From UBA6814 sp040753075 (GTDB taxonomy: Bacteria > Desulfobacterota > Desulfovibrionia > Desulfovibrionales > Desulfovibrionaceae): a stretch of DNA of 45,822 nucleotides. Positions 1 through 9,568 of the stretch are shown here, piece after piece. Within the stretch, counting starts at the first letter, position 1. Every line of letters starts with the position of its first letter. Where the stretch lies: the NCBI GenBank assembly GCA_040753075.1, contig JBFMHA010000020.1:1-45822 (forward strand), read 5' to 3'. The position numbers were made by a program, and so were the translations under genes. A model generated the notes under the pieces. It was not told where the DNA came from. It ran no database searches and worked only from the letters and a program-made list of their open reading frames with translations.

Positions 1-31
1 GGGGCCCTGTTATGTTTCTGCCTGGGGCCCC
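1..31. repeat. 7-bp inverted repeat at window edge, downstream of res
   Basis: GGGGCCC at 1-7 pairs perfectly with GGGCCCC at 25-31 across a 17-nt loop. It lies 65-95 bases past the stop codon of the leftward res gene. No T-run follows it on the minus strand, so it is not a convincing intrinsic terminator. It may simply be a transcript-end hairpin. Confidence 0.3.
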
Positions 32-95
32 GTCGTCCTAGAGGCATGTGGGCGATGCCCAACATAGGACTCAATGAATTTGTTCTTTCCTGATC

Positions 96-3071
96 CTAGC
101 GTGATGCATGTTCAAGCATGTCATTCACGGAAGTCGCCACGATATACTTCGCGGGTGACTCGCCCACTGCTAGCGCCTGGAAATGCGCCTTGCCGCAGGC
201 GATCTTCCCCGTTTCGCGGCTACGCAGCTCATCCGCGAAGAGGCTGCTCTTGGTTTCCACTACGAAATACAGCCTTTCCTCCCCATCCTTGTCCACTAGG
301 ACCGCCCAGTCTGGGTTGTAGCTCCCGAGTGGAGTTGGCACGGTGAACCAGCCTGGCAGCTTGGCGTACACCTTGATTGCGTTGTTCTTTTCAAGCTGGT
401 CAGCGAACTGGCGCTCGGTGTCCATGTCGTAGACAACGTGCTCGTAGACTGACTTCTCAGAGGGGAGAAGGTTCTTCAGGTATCCCGTCAGTTCCTCCTG
501 CTCGAATAGCTCCTGTGCGAAGTAGTGCTCATCCCCGAGGCGCTGGTACTTGATCCCGTCCACCAGGGCCAGGCGCTTGCAGCGATTGATGATCTCGGCA
601 GCCAGTTCGATGAACTGCTGGGGATTAGTCTTGAACTCGTCCAGCCGGCCACTTTCAGCCAGGATTCGCTGGATGGAGCGCCGGGTGAGTTGGGTGCGGT
701 CCTGAAGGTCAGTAAGCAGATCAGGAAGTTCGATGTCCGTCTCATCCAGGGCGACAGTCGCAGCCCCGATCTTTTCAGTCGCCTCTACCCCAGCCTTGCC
801 AATGGCGATGTCGGCCTTTCTCCATTGCAACCGCGCCTTGGGAATCCGGGGGGCCTCAAGAAGGGCTTTAATGCAGCTTTCCAGAAGTGTCTCATTGTCA
901 AACTGCACGCGATAGGTGGTCTTGTGCTTGATCCTGTCCCAAAGGGCCTTGAAATCTCCGCTATGGAGCACAGCCTCTCGGGTCCGTATAACCTTGCGTT
1001 CATCCGCGTTCTTGATCTCCAGCTTGCCGGAGAGCTTGCGAAGGACCTCGGTGATCTGAACCTGCTGGGCTGCGAACTCTGCCGGGACGGTGAACGTCCC
1101 ATCCTTCAGCGCCTTTTTCAGGGAGTCCTGGACCTTGCCGCGCGAGTCGATGTAACCCCGGGCCTTGAGATCCTCCCACACTGCCTTGGACTGCTCGACT
1201 CCAAGGGGCGTTACCTTGCCATCGGCGCCAGTCACGGCGACTGCCGCGAACTGGTGGGCTTCCACGATGCCGAAGCGGATGCCCGTGTCCGCCTCGATTT
1301 CCCGTTGGAGGTTTTCTGCGAACTCCTCATAGCGCTCCGTGGCGATCACCGTGAGCGTGTTCACATCGAAGCCCCGCAGCCGCTCCCCCTTCTGATTGAC
1401 GCACAAGCGCAGGCCACGGCCGATGGTCTGACGCCGTTCGCGCTCCGTCTGGATGTCACGCAGCGTGCAAATCTGGAAGACGTTGGGGTTGTCCCATCCC
1501 TCCTTGAGCGCGGAGTGGGAGAAGATGAACTTGAGCGGGGTCTCGAAGCTCAGAAGCTTCTCCTTGTGCTTCATGATCAGGTTGTAGGCGCGTTCTGCAT
1601 TGTCGCGGTTGGTCTGGTTGTTTTCCGCGGTGTCTGACCAGCCGCCCTTCTTGTCGATGGAGAAGTACCCATCGTGGACCTCTTCGGCCGCGCGCGAGAG
1701 GTCAACGCCCTGGAACAGGTCGTTGTAGTCCGGGTGCTTGGCTAGCTTGCGGTACTCTTCCTCGAAGATTTTGGCGTACTCGCCTTTGACCTGGTTGCCC
1801 TCAGCGTCATATTGGCGATACTTGTCCACTCGCTCGATGAAAAAGAGCGAGAGTACCTTGATGCCTTGAGGGCGCAGCCGTTTTTCCTTGTCGAGATGCT
1901 CCTGGATGGTCCGGCGGATCATCTGACGCTGCACTGCAAGTGGGTCTATGTCGCCGTGGGCTTCCCCTAGACGGAGATACTTCTCGTCACCTGGGATTCG
2001 AAGCTCCATGAACTCATCGCCCTTGGCCGCGCGAATTTCACCAATGCGGCAATCGTGGTAGACCGCACGCTTGGTGGTCTGCTCCAGGTCATCCCCGTCC
2101 AGGACCGGCACTTCCCTTCGACGCACGCCCTGCGGCGTCTGGACATCCAGCTCTACCCGGGCGGTGACAGGCCCCTTCTTGTTGCTGACGCCAACCAGGC
2201 GCACGTAGGGCCGGTTGTGGGCATCCTCCACCGTTGCCGCCGCCACCTCGATCTGCTTGACCAGCTTCCGCTGGTAAGCGTCTACCGCGTGAAGCCGATA
2301 GACCATGTGGTGCTTGTCCACGTGGGTGGCGGAATAGCGCAGCGTGCAGAGCGGATTCATGGCGTCGAGCGCCTGCTTGCCCCGGCCTTCGAGGCCGCCG
2401 TCAACGCTTTGGGGCTCGTCCACGATGACGATGGGCCGGGTGGCCTTGATCAGGTCGATCGGCTTCTCGCCCCCGGTCTTCTCGCTGTCCTTGTAGAGGT
2501 TGTTGACATCCTTCTTGTTGATGGCCCCGACCGTCACCACCATGATCTGAATCTGCGGGCTCGTAGCGAAATTGCGCACCTGGCCGAGCTTGGCAGAGTC
2601 GTAAAGGAAGTAGTCGTAGGGAACCCCCGCGTAGAGCCCCTTGAAATGCTCCTCGGTAATCTGGAGGGTCTTGTAGACGCCCTCCTTGATGGCCACCGAA
2701 GGGACCACGATCACGAACTTGGTGAACCCGAAGCGCTTGTTCAGCTCAAAGATCGTGCGCAGGTAGACGTAGGTCTTGCCAGTCCCAGTCTCCATCTCCA
2801 CGGTGAAGTCGCCCGAAGCGAGCGAGCCAGAGGGGGCCAGGCCATGACGGAGCTGGATGTCACCCAAGTTGCTGAGCACATCTTCGTCCAAGAGGGTGAG
2901 CCGGTTGCCAATGCCGAGGTCGCTCTCCATCCCAGGCAGGTGGGCACCGTCCAGGGCGCTCTTGGTGACGGTGAATTCCGTCCGGCAGGTTTCCTGGCCC
3001 CTGAACAGGTCGCAGACTGCCTCGATGGCTTCCAACTGGAAGTCGAGGTTGGGTTCGAAATGCAGTTTCAT
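96..3071 (-). CDS. res: Type III restriction enzyme Res subunit (helicase-endonuclease)
   Basis: This 991-aa protein is the ATP-dependent translocase and nuclease partner of a type III-like methyltransferase. A Walker A motif ETGTGKT lies at residues 94-100 and a DEAH-like box DEPQ at 218-221. The second helicase lobe contains GWDNPNVFQICTLRD followed by the QTIGRGLRL motif VI. The C-terminus carries a PD-(D/E)XK-type nuclease signature, with PD at about 920 and ETK at about 939-941. Length and order match intact type III Res proteins, so it appears functional. The ATG overlaps the stop of the upstream cyclotransferase-like gene by 4 bp, so it is the last gene of a leftward five-gene operon. 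Family knowledge says Res acts only with Mod and cuts near head-to-head unmethylated sites; the recognition site cannot be read from sequence. Confidence 0.93.
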   Translation of the reverse strand: MKLHFEPNLDFQLEAIEAVCDLFRGQETCRTEFTVTKSALDGAHLPGMESDLGIGNRLTLLDEDVLSNLGDIQLRHGLAPSGSLASGDFTVEMETGTGKTYVYLRTIFELNKRFGFTKFVIVVPSVAIKEGVYKTLQITEEHFKGLYAGVPYDYFLYDSAKLGQVRNFATSPQIQIMVVTVGAINKKDVNNLYKDSEKTGGEKPIDLIKATRPIVIVDEPQSVDGGLEGRGKQALDAMNPLCTLRYSATHVDKHHMVYRLHAVDAYQRKLVKQIEVAAATVEDAHNRPYVRLVGVSNKKGPVTARVELDVQTPQGVRRREVPVLDGDDLEQTTKRAVYHDCRIGEIRAAKGDEFMELRIPGDEKYLRLGEAHGDIDPLAVQRQMIRRTIQEHLDKEKRLRPQGIKVLSLFFIERVDKYRQYDAEGNQVKGEYAKIFEEEYRKLAKHPDYNDLFQGVDLSRAAEEVHDGYFSIDKKGGWSDTAENNQTNRDNAERAYNLIMKHKEKLLSFETPLKFIFSHSALKEGWDNPNVFQICTLRDIQTERERRQTIGRGLRLCVNQKGERLRGFDVNTLTVIATERYEEFAENLQREIEADTGIRFGIVEAHQFAAVAVTGADGKVTPLGVEQSKAVWEDLKARGYIDSRGKVQDSLKKALKDGTFTVPAEFAAQQVQITEVLRKLSGKLEIKNADERKVIRTREAVLHSGDFKALWDRIKHKTTYRVQFDNETLLESCIKALLEAPRIPKARLQWRKADIAIGKAGVEATEKIGAATVALDETDIELPDLLTDLQDRTQLTRRSIQRILAESGRLDEFKTNPQQFIELAAEIINRCKRLALVDGIKYQRLGDEHYFAQELFEQEELTGYLKNLLPSEKSVYEHVVYDMDTERQFADQLEKNNAIKVYAKLPGWFTVPTPLGSYNPDWAVLVDKDGEERLYFVVETKSSLFADELRSRETGKIACGKAHFQALAVGESPAKYIVATSVNDMLEHASR

Positions 3072-3586
3072 CGGTAAGACCCCTCGATCAATCGCATCTT
3101 TTTGGTGTGGCGCGCGCGGTCCGGGTCCTCAATGCTCTCCACAGCCTCCAGCATGGCGATATATACCTCGGGTAGCCGGTGTTCGCGTGCGCCTGCCAGG
3201 ACCAGCGCGGTGTACCACGAGTAGGGCCGCAAGCTGGTGTCAGTGTCGGTCGCCCGGTAGGTCATCGCCGTATGAGGGGTGCCGTCGAGCAGGGCGACAA
3301 TGTCCCTTTGCTCATAGCCGTGACCGCGGCCTTCGGCCTGATCGAGTGCGTCGAGTTCCGACGCATCGATCTGATAGAGCACGCCGTGAGCGACCGCGCC
3401 CTGCACGTCCACACGGAAGAGATCGCATTTCCCGGAGCCGTCCTTGCTTGGCTTGTGCCAGCGCAGTTCGTGCCCGGTTACCACCGCGCAACCCAGCGGC
3501 CGTGCCGAGGGGCAGCGGTCCCGCAGGCGCGCAGACAGCATGTTCGAGCCATAGGCAAAATAGGTCAGCATGGCCGGCGCCATCAC
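3068..3586 (-). CDS. Gamma-glutamylcyclotransferase-like (AIG2 family) protein inside the RM operon
   Basis: This 172-aa protein begins with the family signature YFAYGSN near residue 9, the loop that binds the gamma-glutamyl group in GGCT-like enzymes. A conserved-type acidic residue is visible in LDQAEGRGHGYE. It overlaps mod upstream by 4 bp and res downstream by 4 bp, so it is translationally coupled to both. Enzymes of this fold release 5-oxoproline from gamma-glutamyl amines or dipeptides; the substrate here is unknown. Its location between mod and res is unusual, since those two are normally adjacent, and suggests a dedicated role in the system such as a metabolic, regulatory or effector activity. 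That role is inference. An alternative start at Met6 is possible. Confidence 0.8.
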   Translation of the reverse strand: MMAPAMLTYFAYGSNMLSARLRDRCPSARPLGCAVVTGHELRWHKPSKDGSGKCDLFRVDVQGAVAHGVLYQIDASELDALDQAEGRGHGYEQRDIVALLDGTPHTAMTYRATDTDTSLRPYSWYTALVLAGAREHRLPEVYIAMLEAVESIEDPDRARHTKKMRLIEGSYR

Positions 3587-5517
3587 AGGCTCCGGACTTT
3601 CTCGATACCGTGCTGCTGAAGGATGGCGGCGAGGTTGGTCTTGGCCACGTCGTTTTCAAAGGCGCTGTCCCGGAACACGCAGGTGGTGTCCCCTGCCGGA
3701 TCGAGTTCCTTGCGCCAAGCCACGATGCCCTGGGCCAGGGGCTCAACCTCCGCGCGGCCGATCTCCGGAGCCAAGCAGGCCAGGAGCACCCCTCCGCCGA
3801 TGGCATGGACCTCCTTGCCGGCGATGCTGCGCTTCTCCATGGGCACACAGAGGTCCAGCCCGAGCTTGATGAGCACCTCATAGAGCACGTCCGCCTCGGA
3901 GCGCCCGGCCTTGAGGTGCTCCACGGACTCCAGCAACGTCTTCGGCAGGTCTTCGCGGTCCGGCTCCCAGGCCCGGATGTTGGAGGAGTCGAGTTTGAAG
4001 ACGCGGAAACCAAGGTCCCCGGCGAACAGTGGATTTTCTTTCTTGATCTTTTTAGAGGCGCGGCGAAGGCGCTCCTTGGTCAGCTCGGCGATGTTCCGGG
4101 GCTTCTTCAATTTGTCACAAAACTCTGCGGCAACCTTCTGGTCCCTGTTCTCCACATTAAGCGGCTCGGGGAGTTGGACGAGAACGTAGCGACGGAATCC
4201 AGAGTCTGTCACATTATATTCCATCACAGCGTGAGCAGTGGTGCCACTACCGGCAAAGAAGTCGAGAACAATGGAAGATTTCTCAGCAGCTGCCATCTGC
4301 AAGATGTGTCGAAGCAGCCCAACGGGCTTTGGAAAACTGAAGACCTTCTCCCCGTCGAAGAGGGCTTTGAGCGCCCTAGTCGCCTTCTTGTTTCCCTCCA
4401 GTTCATCCCACAGGTTCGACGGCTGCTTTAGTCGCCCCTCTAAATAGAACTTCTGGTACACTTGCCAGCTTGTTGCTCCGTCCCTTTTGACTTCCTGCCA
4501 CTCGATTAGACCTTCCGCTGCCATTTCCTCATATCGGTCCCTGCCACATATCCACCGACTCTCGTAGCCTGTAGGGCCTGTCGGATAGACTACCGCTCCA
4601 TTCGGAGCGGCAATGCCGTAGTACATGCTCGGTCTATCCTCCCGCCGGTCCTCCCCGCCTGTACGGCGCAGCGATCGAATTAGGTACTTACCGTTTGCAT
4701 CCTCCTTATCGTAGATAGCGGCATCATCTTCGGTAAAGGTAATTCCAGATATCTCAACGTCAGGCTGCTTCAAGTAGATAAGGACATTGTCTGTTTCGTT
4801 CACCAGCGCTCTAAAACCACCGCCAGTTGGAGTTCCTGTCACTCGCGCAACACACCCTGCATAGCATTCCGGGCCAAATATGTCATTGCAGATGGCCTTG
4901 AGATTCGAAAGCTCATTATCATCAATCGAAATGAATATGGCCCCGAGTGGAGAAAGCAGTGTTCTGGCAACTCTTAACCGTGGATACATCATATTCAACC
5001 AGTCAGTATGAAACCTCCCACTGGCCTCGGTGTTGCTGCTAATCTTCCGGCCCCCTTCCACTTGGCCAGTCAGTTCCAGATAGTTCTTGATGTTGTCCTG
5101 GAAGTTGTCGGGGTACACAAAGTCCTTCCCCGTATTGTAAGGCGGATCAATGTAGATGAGCTTCACCTTGCCGGCGTAGCTCTTCTGGAGCAGCTTGAGC
5201 ACTTCGAGGTTGTCGCCCTCGATCATGAGGTTCTGGGTGGTGTCCCAGTCCATGCTGTCTTCGGGACAGGGACGCAAGGTGCCCGTGGAAGGCGTCAGGG
5301 CAAGCTGTCGGGCTTGCCGCTTGCCGTGCCAGTTGAGGCCGTATTTCTCCTCGCGTTCGTCCACCACGCCGCCGAGGAGCTGCTTCAGCACCTCGAAGTC
5401 AACTTTGCCTTCAGGGAAGGCTTCGGGGAACAGCACCTTTAACTGGCCGACGTTCTCCGCGAGCATGTCCGCGCTCTTGGTCTCGGGGGCATCTGCGGTG
5501 AGCTTCTGCATGGTCAT
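3583..5517 (-). CDS. mod: Type III-like site-specific DNA methyltransferase (Mod)
   Basis: This 644-aa protein is an adenine/cytosine-N4-type DNA methyltransferase of the beta arrangement. The catalytic motif DPPY is at 124-127 (IYIDPPYNTGKDF) and precedes the SAM-binding motif DFFAGSGTT at 419-427. The region between them, about 200-400, is the likely target recognition domain and has lower GC than its flanks, as expected for exchangeable specificity segments. The protein is the size of typical Mod subunits and shows no frameshift. No simple repeat tract of the phase-variable type was seen. It lies 15 bp downstream of the DUF4391 gene and overlaps the cyclotransferase-like gene by 4 bp. It should modify host DNA and set specificity for Res. 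Confidence 0.93.
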   Translation of the reverse strand: MTMQKLTADAPETKSADMLAENVGQLKVLFPEAFPEGKVDFEVLKQLLGGVVDEREEKYGLNWHGKRQARQLALTPSTGTLRPCPEDSMDWDTTQNLMIEGDNLEVLKLLQKSYAGKVKLIYIDPPYNTGKDFVYPDNFQDNIKNYLELTGQVEGGRKISSNTEASGRFHTDWLNMMYPRLRVARTLLSPLGAIFISIDDNELSNLKAICNDIFGPECYAGCVARVTGTPTGGGFRALVNETDNVLIYLKQPDVEISGITFTEDDAAIYDKEDANGKYLIRSLRRTGGEDRREDRPSMYYGIAAPNGAVVYPTGPTGYESRWICGRDRYEEMAAEGLIEWQEVKRDGATSWQVYQKFYLEGRLKQPSNLWDELEGNKKATRALKALFDGEKVFSFPKPVGLLRHILQMAAAEKSSIVLDFFAGSGTTAHAVMEYNVTDSGFRRYVLVQLPEPLNVENRDQKVAAEFCDKLKKPRNIAELTKERLRRASKKIKKENPLFAGDLGFRVFKLDSSNIRAWEPDREDLPKTLLESVEHLKAGRSEADVLYEVLIKLGLDLCVPMEKRSIAGKEVHAIGGGVLLACLAPEIGRAEVEPLAQGIVAWRKELDPAGDTTCVFRDSAFENDVAKTNLAAILQQHGIEKVRSL

Positions 5518-5532
5518 CTCGATTCTCCGTTA

Positions 5533-6291
5533 TCACAGCTTGGTCTGCGCGGCGGCCAACTGGGCTTGTACGCGCTTGAGTTCAAGGTTCAGTTCCACCT
5601 GTCGGGGCAGTTGCTTTTCTTTGGCGGCTGCCGAACGTAGGCGTGCGATCTCCATTTCCAATCGAGCGCATTCCTGAAGGGCTTCTCGCCGTGCCGTGGA
5701 ATGCTCAACCGAGTCCGGGGTGGCGAATCCACCGGTCACACGCGCTGCTTCCAGCGCCAGTACCGCGTCGATCCAGCCCTGGTATACTGTGAAAAGGTTG
5801 GCCCGCGGTTGTCGCCCAAGGGCTAGAGCCTTCCCGAACGCGCCCCAATGTTCAGAGTCCATGGACTCATCCCAGGAGACCGCAACCACGTCCCCGTCGA
5901 GCACGGCTTTGCCCGCCTCGCCTTGTGACCAACGTTTATGCGCGAGGGACAAAGTCAGGTCAACGCCTTGGAAAACGACAAGAAATACAGGGTAGGGCAC
6001 GGCGCGGTGCGCAAGTTCCAGCAGCCGTCCTACCTTGGCCTTGGGCCGCAGGTCCAGGCTGAGCACCGCGATCTCCAGGTACTCACGAACCTCGTCGCGA
6101 TACTCCGGCACGCCAGCGGTCGTCGGCTTGAGCGCAGCGACCCAGTGAATCTCTTCGATGCCCTCGTTGATTTGCCGTTTGTCCGCCGCAGTCGGCGCAC
6201 CGTTCTCAACCAGAAGCTTCTTAGGCACCCGCTGGCCTACCAGGGCACTGGCGGGCAGGTCCAAGGCAGCTATGATGCCCGCAGCGTTCAC
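5533..6291 (-). CDS. DUF4391 domain protein of the defence operon
   Basis: This 252-aa protein matches in general layout the DUF4391 proteins found with SNF2 helicases and type III-like RM genes. The N-terminal part contains VPKKLLVENGAPTAADKR and an IHWVAAL segment typical of the family. The C-terminal 50 residues, rich in Glu, Arg and Leu, should form a coiled coil. No catalytic motif is recognisable. Its start overlaps the helicase stop by 4 bp (ATGA) and its stop lies 15 bp before mod. Family members are poorly characterised; a bridging or specificity role between helicase and Mod/Res is inference. Confidence 0.75.
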   Translation of the reverse strand: MNAAGIIAALDLPASALVGQRVPKKLLVENGAPTAADKRQINEGIEEIHWVAALKPTTAGVPEYRDEVREYLEIAVLSLDLRPKAKVGRLLELAHRAVPYPVFLVVFQGVDLTLSLAHKRWSQGEAGKAVLDGDVVAVSWDESMDSEHWGAFGKALALGRQPRANLFTVYQGWIDAVLALEAARVTGGFATPDSVEHSTARREALQECARLEMEIARLRSAAAKEKQLPRQVELNLELKRVQAQLAAAQTKL

Positions 6292-9200
6292 GCTGTCGCC
6301 TCCGGCTGGATCACGAGATACGTGACCACCTCGAAGTCGTTGATCCCTGCGAACTCACCCTTGAGCGCGTGTGTCCCTCCTGGGCTGAAGAGGCTGGCCA
6401 CGGCTCGCTCTTCGCTCTTCCCGACCACCGAGGCCACTGCCGAAGAGAGCAGGCGCTGGGCATGGCGCATGTCCTCCCCCTGCTTGGTAGCCTTGTCGAA
6501 GAGGGCGCAGACGTCCACGTCGGGGAGATCACGCCCATGGCAAGAGCGCTTCATGATGTCGAGTATCAGCTTGGCTTGGGGGAACGCCAGGAGCGTCGCA
6601 CCGTCCTCGCCCACATGCACCAGGTAGTGCGGGGCCAGGGGATACCCCGGCTCGAAGGCGCGGCTCACAGCTTCACCTTCAGCACGCAGGCAGAAGATGA
6701 TCCCGGGGGGGATTTCCGATTCGGTCGTGGTAACGATAGCGCAAGCGCCCAGGTGCAGGGACTCCAGCTTGCCTGGGTGGGCCTTGAGGTACTCGGCGAG
6801 ATCGATGCGGAAGTCCGTGAGCGTGAGGTCGGCGATGGACACGCCGGTCGAAAGGTCCTCCAGGTCAATGACGGTGTCCTGGAGCTTGAGGAGTTGCTTG
6901 CGCCGGTACTCCAGGTCGTTCATCTGGTTGCCGGACTGCTGCTCGATCAGGTTCTCCTCACCGGTGGCGGAAATGTCGAGCAGCACCATGCGACCGCTCA
7001 CCCGCTGCTCCAGGTTGATGTACTCCTCCAACTCCATGTTGGGCCAAAAATTTACAAGCTGGATGCAGGTGTTGGGGGAGCCAATCCGGTCAATTCGCCC
7101 GAATCGCTGGATGATACGCACCGGGTTCCAGTGGATGTCGTAGTTGATGAGCCAGTCGCAGTCCTGGAGGTTCTGGCCTTCGGAAATGCAGTCGGTGGCG
7201 ATAAGCAGGTTGAGTTCACCCTCGCCAGCAAATTCCTCGGGGCGCTCCTTCGACCTTGGGGAGAAGGAGGTAAGTATCGAGGCAAGGTCCTTGCGTAACT
7301 TAGGGACGGTAGTCTGATTGCGCCCAGTGCCGGTCACGAGGGCGGTATCGATGCCCAGCTTCGTCTTGGCCCACGGGGCGAGTTGTTCGTAGAGATAGTG
7401 CGCAGTATCAGCAAAAGCTGTGAACACGAGAACCTTGCGGTTTCCGGGGTTGATCGGATTCCGGCATTTTTCTTCGATCACCGCGCGCAGGGCCGCGAGC
7501 TTCGCGTCGCGTTTGGCGTTGACTTGGCGGGCAGCGGCGACGAGAGCCGCCAGGCGCTTCCTGTCCTCATTCAGATCCTGCTTCCAGCGGATGAGGTCCA
7601 CGTCCTTGAGCAGCACCTTCACCTTGCGCCCGACGAGCAGGCTTTCGAAGGCGGGGTCCTCGATGTCCACGTCCTCGATTTCGAGTTCCTCTACTTCTTC
7701 GGCGTGCTCCTCGATCCTGGCCAGAATGGCTTCCACGTCTCTGAGCTGGCGCTCCACGGTGAGCGCGAAAGAAGTCACCGCGCTCTCCATGCGCTTGAGC
7801 ACGTTGACTCGCAGCAGGTGAATCAGGCTCTCCTCGCGGTCTACCTGACGGAAGAAGCTTTCGCCTCCGCGAATCTCGGTGCTGTACTTCTTGTCATAGG
7901 CGTCCTGCTTGTTGGGCAGGATGTATCGAAGGGGGGCGTAGGCGGAAAGGTTGAGTTTGCGAATCTCCCGGTTGATGTCCCGAATGGAGGGGAATTCGCC
8001 GGCTAGATCCACTTCGGCCTTGATGTTGATGGGCTTGAGCCGGTCCGGGAAACGTCCGGTCTCGCTCGTGCCGTAGTATTTCTCAACGTGCTTGCGGGAT
8101 CGGGCGATGGTCAGCACGTCGAGCAGGGTGAAGTAGTCGAAGCCCAGCATTTCAACCAAGCGCGCGGGGGTTCGCTCGGACTCGCCCAACTCCAGCCAGC
8201 GATTGAACTGCCGTTGCGCCATCCGCGTGGTGCCGTCTATGCTCACGATGCCTTGCTCAGCAAATGCCGCGTCGTACCCCTCGGTGGCGAAGGCGATCTG
8301 GTTGCGCAGGTCAGACAGGCGGTTGTTGACCGGGGTGGCCGAGAGCATGAGCACCCGGGTCTTGACTCCTTCCTTGATGATCTTGCGCATCAGGCGGTCA
8401 TAGCGGGTCTCGTTACCTTGCTTTGGGGTCTTCTTGTTGCGGAAGTTGTGCGACTCATCGATGACGACGAGATCGTAGTTCCCCCAGTTCACATGCGAAA
8501 GATTGATGTCCCCGGAGGAACCGCTATCCCGGGAGAGATCGGTATGGTTGAGGACGTCGTAGTTGAACCTGTCCGAGGCGAGGACATTCCGGCGGTCATT
8601 TGCCCGGTAAAGGGTCCAGTTGTCGCGGAGCCGTTTCGGGCAGAGAACCAGGACTCTGTCGTTGCGCAGCTCATGGTACTTGATGATCGCTAGGGCCTCG
8701 AAGGTTTTTCCGAGGCCGACGCTGTCCGCGATGATACAGCCGCCGAAGCGGTTCAGCTTGTCAATCGCGCCAACCACGCCGTCCCGCTGGAACTTGAAGA
8801 GCTTTTTCCAGACCACGGTGTTGCGGATGCCCGTGGCGGACTTGACGACGTGTTCCTCATCCAGGTGCCCGTCGCCAGTCGAAAACAGATGGTGCAGGGT
8901 CAGCGCGTAGATGAGCGCGGGGGAGTGGTGCTCCGACAGGGACCGAAGCTCCTCGATCAATTTTATCTTAGAACTGGGCTGGCGCTGGAGGGTTGACCAT
9001 TGCCCTTCAAACCACTGGCTGAGTAGGGCGCTTTCGATATCGTTCTCGGATGATTGGATCAGATTGAGTGGGTTGCTGGGAGTGATTCCCAGCCCATCCG
9101 TGCTGAATGAAAAAGAACCCAAAACGGCCTGTCTGGGCTTCCCCTTATCGTCGCGCACAGAAAGAGCGCCTTGGGGGATTTGTCCGCTTGCCCGGCGCAC

Positions 9201-9485
9201 CTCTGCCCGCCTTTCCATCCACTCTATGCAGCGATTGGCTAGCCAGCGCGTGTGAAGCTTGTTGCGGGAAGCGCGATCAGCCGAGGTGCCCAGCAGGGAT
9301 AGGTCGGTACCCTCTGGAGGCAAGAGGATTCGTGTCCCTGCCAGTTTAATCAATCCGCTCAGGATTTCAGAAAATGCGAAAAGGGAAAAACCGGGCGTCA
9401 CCATGTCGAGCTGGTTGCCAGGCTTGAGCCAAGTCCGAACCAGGTCGATGACTCGTTCTGTTCCAATGTTGCTGATGAGCTTCAT
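6288..9485 (-). CDS. SNF2-family helicase with N-terminal PLD-like region
   Basis: This 1065-aa protein is a superfamily 2 DNA translocase. Motif I DSVGLGKT is at 254-261, the DESH box at 343-346 (VVIDESHNFRNK), and motif III MLSATPVNNR follows. In the C-terminal lobe, ATDCISEGQNLQDCD and QRFGRIDRIGS give motifs V and VI. A long coiled-coil insert rich in Glu, around residues 570-640, separates the lobes. Residues 1-170 resemble the phospholipase D-like domain often fused to such helicases, but I see no clear HxK catalytic pair, so it may be inactive. It is the first gene of the leftward operon. The start has only a weak Shine-Dalgarno (AGGGCC). Related helicases occur in DISARM and other anti-phage loci; the exact role here is inferred. 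Confidence 0.88.
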   Translation of the reverse strand: MKLISNIGTERVIDLVRTWLKPGNQLDMVTPGFSLFAFSEILSGLIKLAGTRILLPPEGTDLSLLGTSADRASRNKLHTRWLANRCIEWMERRAEVRRASGQIPQGALSVRDDKGKPRQAVLGSFSFSTDGLGITPSNPLNLIQSSENDIESALLSQWFEGQWSTLQRQPSSKIKLIEELRSLSEHHSPALIYALTLHHLFSTGDGHLDEEHVVKSATGIRNTVVWKKLFKFQRDGVVGAIDKLNRFGGCIIADSVGLGKTFEALAIIKYHELRNDRVLVLCPKRLRDNWTLYRANDRRNVLASDRFNYDVLNHTDLSRDSGSSGDINLSHVNWGNYDLVVIDESHNFRNKKTPKQGNETRYDRLMRKIIKEGVKTRVLMLSATPVNNRLSDLRNQIAFATEGYDAAFAEQGIVSIDGTTRMAQRQFNRWLELGESERTPARLVEMLGFDYFTLLDVLTIARSRKHVEKYYGTSETGRFPDRLKPINIKAEVDLAGEFPSIRDINREIRKLNLSAYAPLRYILPNKQDAYDKKYSTEIRGGESFFRQVDREESLIHLLRVNVLKRMESAVTSFALTVERQLRDVEAILARIEEHAEEVEELEIEDVDIEDPAFESLLVGRKVKVLLKDVDLIRWKQDLNEDRKRLAALVAAARQVNAKRDAKLAALRAVIEEKCRNPINPGNRKVLVFTAFADTAHYLYEQLAPWAKTKLGIDTALVTGTGRNQTTVPKLRKDLASILTSFSPRSKERPEEFAGEGELNLLIATDCISEGQNLQDCDWLINYDIHWNPVRIIQRFGRIDRIGSPNTCIQLVNFWPNMELEEYINLEQRVSGRMVLLDISATGEENLIEQQSGNQMNDLEYRRKQLLKLQDTVIDLEDLSTGVSIADLTLTDFRIDLAEYLKAHPGKLESLHLGACAIVTTTESEIPPGIIFCLRAEGEAVSRAFEPGYPLAPHYLVHVGEDGATLLAFPQAKLILDIMKRSCHGRDLPDVDVCALFDKATKQGEDMRHAQRLLSSAVASVVGKSEERAVASLFSPGGTHALKGEFAGINDFEVVTYLVIQPEATA

Positions 9486-9568
9486 GCGGCCGGCCCTGGC
9501 AACCTTCGATTATGGATGTTTCCCTTGAACGCTTCGGGCGTGTACGCACACCCGCCCTCTTTCCCAGA

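Noticed and set aside
1..95. Left attachment site matching the tRNA-Glu 3' end
   Set aside because: No copy of the tRNA T-arm or acceptor sequence is visible at the left edge; the true boundary must lie outside the window.
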